DNA of 64,000 bases from SKLM01 sp964450435. Lineage in GTDB: Bacteria; Chloroflexota; Anaerolineae; B4-G1. A program made the translations under genes and the position numbers. The stretch is from the NCBI GenBank assembly GCA_964450435.1, contig CAYVCX010000003.1:58239-122238 (forward strand), written 5' to 3'. The number at the start of each line of letters is the position of its first letter. The first letter of the stretch is position 1. This document shows, in pieces, positions 59,196 through 64,000 of the stretch. The notes under the pieces were generated by a model. That model was not told where the DNA came from and made no database searches. It worked only from the letters and a program-made list of their open reading frames with translations.

Positions 59196-59812
59196 AAAGT
59201 CACTTCCCGCTGGTCAACCTGGCAGTGTTCCGCACTGATGATTGCCAGGACATCGTCCACGGCCTGATCCAACTCCCCCGTCCGATTGACGACTACGTAA
59301 TCGAATTCTGGTAGTCTCTTCGTCTCCTCACGGGCGGTGGCGATGCGACGCTCGACCTGCTCTGGAGAATCACCCCCTCGGGCGCGCAGTCGCCTCTTCA
59401 ATTCCTCCTCTGAAGACGCGATTAGGAAGACCAACACCGCCTGCGGGGCTATCTCGCGAATAGTGGCTGCTCCTTGCACGTCTACTCGCATGACGACGTC
59501 CCTGCCCGACGCGATAGCTTCCCGGACTTGCCTCTTGGGAACACCTTTATGCTGTCCGTACACCACCGCATGCTCGATCAGCTCATCTTCCTCAATCATC
59601 TTCTCGAACTCGGCAGTGGAGACGAAGAAGTAATCCTCTCCATGCACCTCCCCGGGGCGCGGAGGACGATCGGTGACGGTCACGACGAAGTGAAACGGGC
59701 AGCCGCGCTCTTGCATGCGCTCCACCAGGCTGTCCTTCCCGACGCCGGATGGGCCCGACACCACGATTAGCAGCGGTCGTGACTCAAGGTCGTAGGGAGC
59801 CCTGTCTTCCAT
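59192..59812 (-). CDS. gmk: Guanylate kinase
   Basis: This enzyme phosphorylates GMP to GDP with ATP. The 206 aa product has the P-loop SGPSGVGKDSL, the GMP-binding TDRPPRPGEVHGEDYFF and YGQHKGVPKRQV, and the lid RLRARGGDSPEQVERRIATAREE. The usual Lys-Thr after the P-loop glycine is Lys-Asp here (GVGKDS), as in some related enzymes. It heads the gmk-DUF951-glycosyltransferase unit and is transcribed divergently from the FmdB gene. Confidence 0.95.
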   Translation of the reverse strand: MEDRAPYDLESRPLLIVVSGPSGVGKDSLVERMQERGCPFHFVVTVTDRPPRPGEVHGEDYFFVSTAEFEKMIEEDELIEHAVVYGQHKGVPKRQVREAIASGRDVVMRVDVQGAATIREIAPQAVLVFLIASSEEELKRRLRARGGDSPEQVERRIATAREETKRLPEFDYVVVNRTGELDQAVDDVLAIISAEHCQVDQREVTL

Positions 59813-59826
59813 AGGCGGTCCTCAAC

Positions 59827-59855
59827 TTGCGCTGCATGAGGGAACTTGGTATATT
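59827..59855 (+). promoter_or_regulatory. Promoter of the FmdB-type gene
   Basis: TTGCGC (59827-59832), a 17-bp spacer and TATATT (59850-59855) in the gap between the divergent gmk and FmdB genes. The leader is about 75 nt. Confidence 0.5.
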
Positions 59856-59938
59856 CATGAGCTGGTAGATTGGAGGGTGCCGGTCTGTATCCAGGCACTG
59901 TGTCAACTCGCCGATCCGCCAGCAGATGGGAGGTCAGC

Positions 59939-60343
59939 ATGCCGATCTATGAATACTACTGTCACCATTGCGAACGTCGTGTCTCGATCTTCTGGCGCAC
60001 TTTTTCGAAAGCCGAAGAGGGAACAGCTGTCTGTCCCCGCTGCGACGGCACAGACCTCACGCGCCTCATGTCTCGTGTCCGGGTTGTACGTTCCGAGGAG
60101 AGCCGTCTGGACGATCTTGCGGACCCCGGCAACCTGCCGGATTTTGATGAGAACGACCCGCAGAGCCTCGGACGCTGGATGCGCAAGATGAGCAATGAGG
60201 TGGGCGAGGATCTCGGGCCCGAGTTCGACGAGGTCGTCGGGCGGCTCGAATCCGGCGAAAGCCCGGAGGATATTGAGAAATCAATGCCGGACTTGATGGG
60301 TGAGGGAGGTGACGACTTCGGAGCTGAGCCGTACGATTTCTGA
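59939..60343 (+). CDS. FmdB-family zinc ribbon protein
   Basis: A 134 aa protein. The N-terminal zinc ribbon is MPIYEYYCHHCERRV with the second pair CPRCDGTDLTRLMSRV, the FmdB/CxxC_CXXC_SSSS pattern. The C-terminal half is strongly acidic (WMRKMSNEVGEDLGPEFDEV) and longer than usual. Family members are small regulatory or nucleic-acid-linked proteins of unproven role. ATG 59939 follows GGGAGG (59928-59933); the frame is open to 59870 without support. It is convergent with tmk. Confidence 0.88.
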   Translation: MPIYEYYCHHCERRVSIFWRTFSKAEEGTAVCPRCDGTDLTRLMSRVRVVRSEESRLDDLADPGNLPDFDENDPQSLGRWMRKMSNEVGEDLGPEFDEVVGRLESGESPEDIEKSMPDLMGEGGDDFGAEPYDF

Positions 60344-60400
60344 GGTCCGCGGCGGACGGGTCTGTCCAGGTTGAGGGAGCCTGGCCCACATACCATCTGG

Positions 60401-61027
60401 TCAGCCTGCCCCTAGACACGTGCCCACCACAGCTCGCACGTCCGCCTGCACCTGCTCTATCGGGCGATTGGCTTCGAGTACCTCCCATCGCGCTGGTTCG
60501 GAGCTCGCCAGCGCCAGGTAGCCTGCTCGTACCCGTCGATGGAAGGCCAGCGTCTCTGCATCCATGCGGTTCCATTCTTCCCCGCTCAGCCGCCGCCGCT
60601 GCAATCCCTCTTCCGGGGTGATGTCGAAGTAGAGAATGATGTCGGGCTTCAAGCCGCGGGTCGCGAACGCTGTGATAACCCCCATCGTCTCCAGATCCAG
60701 TCCCCGTCCGTATCCTTGATAGGCCAACGAGCTGTCGGCGTACCGATCACACACCACGAGCTTGCCGGCCTCCAGTGAGGGCAAGATCAACTGCGAGACG
60801 TGCTGGGCTCGGGAGGCTGAGTAAAGGAGGAACTCTGTCCGGGGATCCATCGCGGCGTTGTGCGAGTCGTGAAGTGTGTCTCGGATCTGATCCCCTATTT
60901 TCGTCCCGCCCGGCTCCCGGGTGAGGAGGACCTCGTGGCCCTGATCGCGGAGCCACTCGACCAGCAGATACGCCTGCGTAGTCTTACCACTCCCGTCAGG
61001 GCCTTCGAGTGTGATGAAGGTGCCCAT
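60401..61027 (-). CDS. tmk: Thymidylate kinase
   Basis: This enzyme phosphorylates dTMP to dTDP. The 208 aa product has the P-loop ITLEGPDGSGKTTQ, LTREPGGTKIGDQIR, the dTMP-binding CDRYADSSLAYQGYGRGL and the lid region RRRLSGEEWNRMD. It lies between the AAA-R3H ATPase gene (18 bp upstream) and the convergent FmdB gene. Confidence 0.96.
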   Translation of the reverse strand: MGTFITLEGPDGSGKTTQAYLLVEWLRDQGHEVLLTREPGGTKIGDQIRDTLHDSHNAAMDPRTEFLLYSASRAQHVSQLILPSLEAGKLVVCDRYADSSLAYQGYGRGLDLETMGVITAFATRGLKPDIILYFDITPEEGLQRRRLSGEEWNRMDAETLAFHRRVRAGYLALASSEPARWEVLEANRPIEQVQADVRAVVGTCLGAG

Positions 61028-61045
61028 TCGCCTCCCTCGCTGCTT

Positions 61046-62638
61046 CTATCTCTGGAATATGCGCACCTGCCGGTCAGGTTCTCTTCCGCGCGACATCGAT
61101 TCTAGGTCGGCGGCCCGGGCCATCTCGTGCTGGCGACGACGGACGTAGGCGTTCTGCGGCGATAGAAGAACTTCCCCCTCGCCGCTCAGGACCTTGTCGA
61201 TAGCCTCCTCGGCCTCCGCCAGCGCTTGATCCAGCGGGTCGGGTTCTCCGCTCTCCACGTCGAAGACGTCGCTCAGGCAGCCCTGCATCTGCTTGACGGT
61301 GTCGTTCCGTACCACGTAGATCGGCAGGTCATGTTCCTCTGCCTCCTTGATCGTCTTGGTACGCTGGCTGTAGAACTCCTTCGTCGTGATCATCAGATCG
61401 GCTTCCGCCAGCTGCTTCGCCAGGTGGATTGGTACGTGCATCTGCCCGGCCGCCTTCTCTACGCGATTGCGGTTGATTCCGTACGTGTAGACATGGATCG
61501 GTTCTCTCCCGCGCGATAGGATCGGGGACGATGTCGAGGACAGAGATTCTAGAGTTCTCGGGCCTCTCTCGGGGGTGGTAACCCTCTGCCCGCGCTCCCG
61601 CTCTAGCAGAGACACCGGCGTGGCTCTCTCCGTCCGCACCTCACCGTCGCTGTCCCGGTAGCGCCGCTCGACCTCCGAGGGAGGGATGCCGCGGAGCAGG
61701 GCGTCCACGGATTGGGCGAGTCTGTTGTGAACGATGAGTTGCTGTCGTGCCTCAATCTCGATCAGGATGTCGAACGTCGGCGGCGCGCGACGCTCCAAGA
61801 TCGTCTTCTGTGTCTTGCGGCGCCGCGCTTCCTCGTCAGAGAGTGTCACGCTCTCGACGCCGCCGACCAGATCGGACAGCGTTGGGTTCATCAGCAGATT
61901 GTCCAGGGTGTTGCCGTGGGCGGTTCCGATCAGCTGGACACCTCGTTCGGCGATCGTCCGCGCTGCCACAGCCTCCAGCTCCCGTCCGATCTCGTCTATG
62001 ATGATAGCCTCGGGATTGTGGTTCTCGACGGCCTCAATCATCACCTCGTGCTGCAGGGCCGGAGTCGCCACCTGCATCCGGCGCGCCCGGCCTATTGCAG
62101 GATGGGGGATATCGCCGTCGCCACCGATCTCGTTCGATGTATCCACGATGACGACCCGCTTTTTCTCCGCCAGCACGCGAGCTGCCTCGCGTAGCATCGT
62201 GGTCTTGCCCACACCCGGACGTCCCAGTAAGAGGATGCTCTTTCCGCTCTCAACGATGTCCTGGATGATCGAGATCGTGCCGAACACGGCGCGACCGACG
62301 CGGCAAGTCAGCCCCACCACGTCCCCTTTTCGATTACGAATCGCGGCGATGCGGTGCAGCGTGCGCGCGATACCGGCCCGGTTGTCTTCGTCGAACTCCC
62401 CAACGCGATCCACCACGTGTTGGATCTCCTCTTGGGTCACCTCGGTCTCACGCAGTACAATCTCGCCGTCCGTGTAGCGTGCCGTCGGCACACGTCCCAG
62501 GTCCAGGATGACTTCCAGCAAGTCATCGCGCCTACCCTGCTTTTGCAGAACGGCTCTAATATCCTGCGGCAGGATGCCCATCATGGCATCCAGGTTGTCC
62601 GTTATGTGATTGTACAGATGTTCCTTTGTGTCAGTCAT
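61046..62638 (-). CDS. AAA ATPase with C-terminal R3H domain (Ycf45/SpoIIIAA-like)
   Basis: A 530 aa protein. The ATPase domain of the SpoIIIAA/Ycf45 type (about 90-300) has Walker A LLGRPGVGKTTMLRE, DTSNEIGGDGDIPHPAIG and Walker B EAIIIDEIGRELEAVAA. A linker is followed by a second, ATPase-associated region (about 375-455, HVYTYGINRNRVEKA). The R3H-type tail LSPQNAYVRRRQHEMAR binds single-stranded nucleic acid in other proteins. The family is common in cyanobacteria, plastids and Chloroflexota; its function is unproven. ATG 62638 (MTDTKEHLYNHI) is preferred over ATG 62698. It is followed by tmk with 18 bp. Confidence 0.85.
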   Translation of the reverse strand: MTDTKEHLYNHITDNLDAMMGILPQDIRAVLQKQGRRDDLLEVILDLGRVPTARYTDGEIVLRETEVTQEEIQHVVDRVGEFDEDNRAGIARTLHRIAAIRNRKGDVVGLTCRVGRAVFGTISIIQDIVESGKSILLLGRPGVGKTTMLREAARVLAEKKRVVIVDTSNEIGGDGDIPHPAIGRARRMQVATPALQHEVMIEAVENHNPEAIIIDEIGRELEAVAARTIAERGVQLIGTAHGNTLDNLLMNPTLSDLVGGVESVTLSDEEARRRKTQKTILERRAPPTFDILIEIEARQQLIVHNRLAQSVDALLRGIPPSEVERRYRDSDGEVRTERATPVSLLERERGQRVTTPERGPRTLESLSSTSSPILSRGREPIHVYTYGINRNRVEKAAGQMHVPIHLAKQLAEADLMITTKEFYSQRTKTIKEAEEHDLPIYVVRNDTVKQMQGCLSDVFDVESGEPDPLDQALAEAEEAIDKVLSGEGEVLLSPQNAYVRRRQHEMARAADLESMSRGREPDRQVRIFQR

Positions 62639-62836
62639 ATCCTGCGTCTTACTGTCAAGTCTCTGTGCTAATAATCCGATCGGCAACGATGGATCCATCG
62701 ACCGGCGGGGTGGTCTCCTTCGCCAATCATCGCCCGGTCAAATGGCGTCGACCGCTGTCCCGCATTCTCCTGCCCACGAGCGCGCTTGTTGCTGGGAGCA
62801 CTCACTGAACAACGGTTCTGTGACTTGATTGTACCG

Positions 62837-63376
62837 TCATTCGGCCTCAGCGTCAACGTCAAGCCACGCCAGGACTTGCTTGGGAAGCGTGTCTCGGTTG
62901 TCGACGGTGACTTCCCACAACTCGACCTCTGGCTTGGCCTTAAGATTGTCGACCCAGGGATGTGACCCGCCCATCGCCGTGGCCAACACGGAATTCGCGC
63001 TTCCCACCGCGTCGCCCACGGCCTCCTTGAAGGCCTCGCAGAAGAGTTCCATCTTACCGATCTCATCAACAATGATGACTTGATCTGACATCATCGCCCC
63101 CCGAAGAGCTGCCACTCCCACCTCTTCGATCGCTTCCACGTCCACCCCGTATCGGCTGACCTGCGGCCTGTCCTCTCCCCGCAGGTCTGTGTGTGCCATC
63201 ACAGCGTCTTCTCCATCCAGCGTCACCAGTCGGAAGCCTTCGCGGCGCCCGCTCGGGTCGCGAATCTCCTCGGTGTAGAAACCCCCCGCGCGGTTCCCCA
63301 ATCGCTCCGCCACCTCCCTGATGACGGTCGTCTTACCCACGCCGGGGGGTCCCGTCAACACTAGCGCCTTGCCCAT
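62837..63376 (-). CDS. Nucleoside-triphosphatase, THEP1 type
   Basis: A 179 aa P-loop NTPase. Walker A is LTGPPGVGKTTVIREV at the N-terminus, then the family signature GGFYTEEIRDPSGRREGFRLVTLDG, Walker B VIIVDEIGKMELF and the C-terminal PEVELWEVTVDNRDTLP. THEP1 proteins hydrolyse all NTPs slowly; their cellular role is not clear. ATG 63376 (MGKALVLTGPPG) gives the family length; the frame is open to 63523, but the added 49 residues look non-coding. An extended -10 promoter lies just upstream. Confidence 0.9.
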   Translation of the reverse strand: MGKALVLTGPPGVGKTTVIREVAERLGNRAGGFYTEEIRDPSGRREGFRLVTLDGEDAVMAHTDLRGEDRPQVSRYGVDVEAIEEVGVAALRGAMMSDQVIIVDEIGKMELFCEAFKEAVGDAVGSANSVLATAMGGSHPWVDNLKAKPEVELWEVTVDNRDTLPKQVLAWLDVDAEAE

Positions 63377-63422
63377 CGGCACCTGCTCTCCTTGGCTGCT
63401 CCTTATGCTTGCCTCGTCTCGC

Positions 63423-63451
63423 ATTGTAGCATAGGCAGGTCCATTGTCCAA
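63423..63451 (-). promoter_or_regulatory. Extended -10 promoter of the THEP1 gene
   Basis: Minus strand: TTGGAC (complement of 63446-63451), a 17-bp spacer and TACAAT (complement of 63423-63428) preceded by TG. Its position inside the longer open frame (to 63523) supports the short start at 63376. Confidence 0.6.
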
Positions 63452-63616
63452 ACCTCCCGGACGATGTAGAATGGGAGCACGTGACGCCGATTCCGTGGAG
63501 GATGACAGTGCGACCACCGGCAACCAGTTCAGTTGTAAGTTTCACATCGTGCCCTATCCGTCATAGGCGCCATCCGCCGGAGCTGCCCGAGGACGCTAAC
63601 CTCTACTGTTCCACGT

Positions 63617-63967
63617 ATGAATCGTGACACCCGCCTGATTGCACTGGCTCTCCTGCTTTGGGGTTTCGGGGAAGGGCTATTTCTGTTTATCCAGCCCCTC
63701 TATTTCGAGCAGCTTGGTGCTGATCCGGTCCAGATCGGAGCGCTGCTGTCAGTCGCTGCCGCGGTGAGGGCAGCCAGCTTCTTGCCCGCGGGCATAATAG
63801 CCGATCGTGTGCCGCGTAAGTGGGTGATGGTTGGCGGATGGATCACAGGGTTGGTCGGCTTGCTGTTGGTGGCGGCTGCACCCAGTTGGCAGCATCTCGT
63901 TCCCGGCCTTCTGATATATGCGCTGTCGGCCTACTGTATCCCCGTCACTAGCTACCTGACACTTTGA
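63617..63967 (+). CDS. MFS transporter, N-terminal fragment with an early stop
   Basis: The first 116 residues of a major facilitator superfamily transporter. About four transmembrane helices are visible, with the loop 2-3 signature as GIIADRVPRKWVMVGG (GxxxDRxGRR type). The frame ends at TGA 63965-63967, right before a run of six A, about 300 residues short of a full transporter. Either the gene is broken by a frameshift, or the last bases at the window edge carry a sequence error. The continuation lies outside the window. Confidence 0.7.
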   Translation: MNRDTRLIALALLLWGFGEGLFLFIQPLYFEQLGADPVQIGALLSVAAAVRAASFLPAGIIADRVPRKWVMVGGWITGLVGLLLVAAAPSWQHLVPGLLIYALSAYCIPVTSYLTL

Positions 63968-64000
63968 CAAAAAAGGGTTGACCGACTTCTTCATCCCGAG

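Overview
The window is 64 kb of GC-rich bacterial chromosome packed with housekeeping and cell-envelope genes. I see no rRNA, tRNA, CRISPR array, insertion sequence or phage gene. The gene mix suggests a deep-branching, non-proteobacterial lineage, most likely Chloroflexota (Anaerolineae-like). The pointers are an RpoC with a long charged coiled-coil insertion, a SHOCT-like small protein, DUF951, a DHH-CBS-nucleotidyltransferase fusion, an Ycf45/SpoIIIAA-type ATPase with R3H domain, multi-GAF SpoIIE phosphatase signalling and frequent GTG/TTG starts. This assignment is an inference; no marker here was compared with a database.

Layout. 1-2.3 kb: end of thrS, then infC (AUU start) and rplT, closed by a strong terminator; rpmI is missing from its usual place. 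2.7-4.7 kb: a radical SAM/helix-hairpin-helix protein and a metallo-beta-lactamase-fold hydrolase behind a consensus promoter that contains a LexA-type box. 4.8-10.6 kb, minus strand: LmbE/PIG-L deacetylase, Lon protease and a B12-binding radical SAM enzyme. 11.6-16.3 kb: a three-gene partner-switching module (STAS antagonist, HATPase anti-sigma-type kinase, six-GAF PP2C phosphatase). 16.4-18.1 kb, minus strand: SHOCT-like protein and M24 peptidase. 18.2-27.7 kb: envelope polysaccharide region (leaderless G5/propeller lipoprotein, two O-antigen-ligase-type proteins, DUF4230, UDP-xylose-synthase-like enzyme, GtrA, GT4, membrane protein).

27.7-33.2 kb: a small membrane protein, a roughly 1 kb non-coding stretch with its own promoter, the DHH-CBS-tRNA nucleotidyltransferase fusion, rpsU and yqeY. 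33.3-37.5 kb: pgpH-like HD hydrolase, ybeY, dgkA, greA and uracil-DNA glycosylase in a tight run. 37.5-41.4 kb: a secreted (alpha/alpha)6-type glycosidase-like protein and lipA. 41.5-48.3 kb, minus strand: an overlapping operon mtnA-rfbF-rfbG-epimerase-rfbH-GT2-PfkB that builds a CDP-deoxysugar. 48.6-55.8 kb, minus strand: rpoC standing without rpoB, and a PEP-synthase-like protein without the phosphohistidine and PEP-binding domains. 56-57.3 kb: purA. 57.4-63.4 kb, mostly minus strand: small membrane protein, glycolipid-type glycosyltransferase, DUF951, gmk, an FmdB zinc ribbon (plus strand), tmk, AAA-R3H ATPase and THEP1-type NTPase. The right edge holds the start of an MFS transporter with an early stop.

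The regulatory signals are unusually legible. Many sigma70-type promoters have TTGACA/TATAAT-like boxes with 16-17 bp spacing, and several carry palindromes that look like operators (rpsU, rpoC, LexA box). The most interesting items are the LexA-box radical SAM operon, the operator-like dyad at the rpoC promoter with rpoC detached from rpoB, the palindrome in the rpsU promoter spacer, the AUU-initiated infC, the six-GAF partner-switching module without a linked sigma factor, and the orphan ATP-grasp PEP-synthase-like protein.
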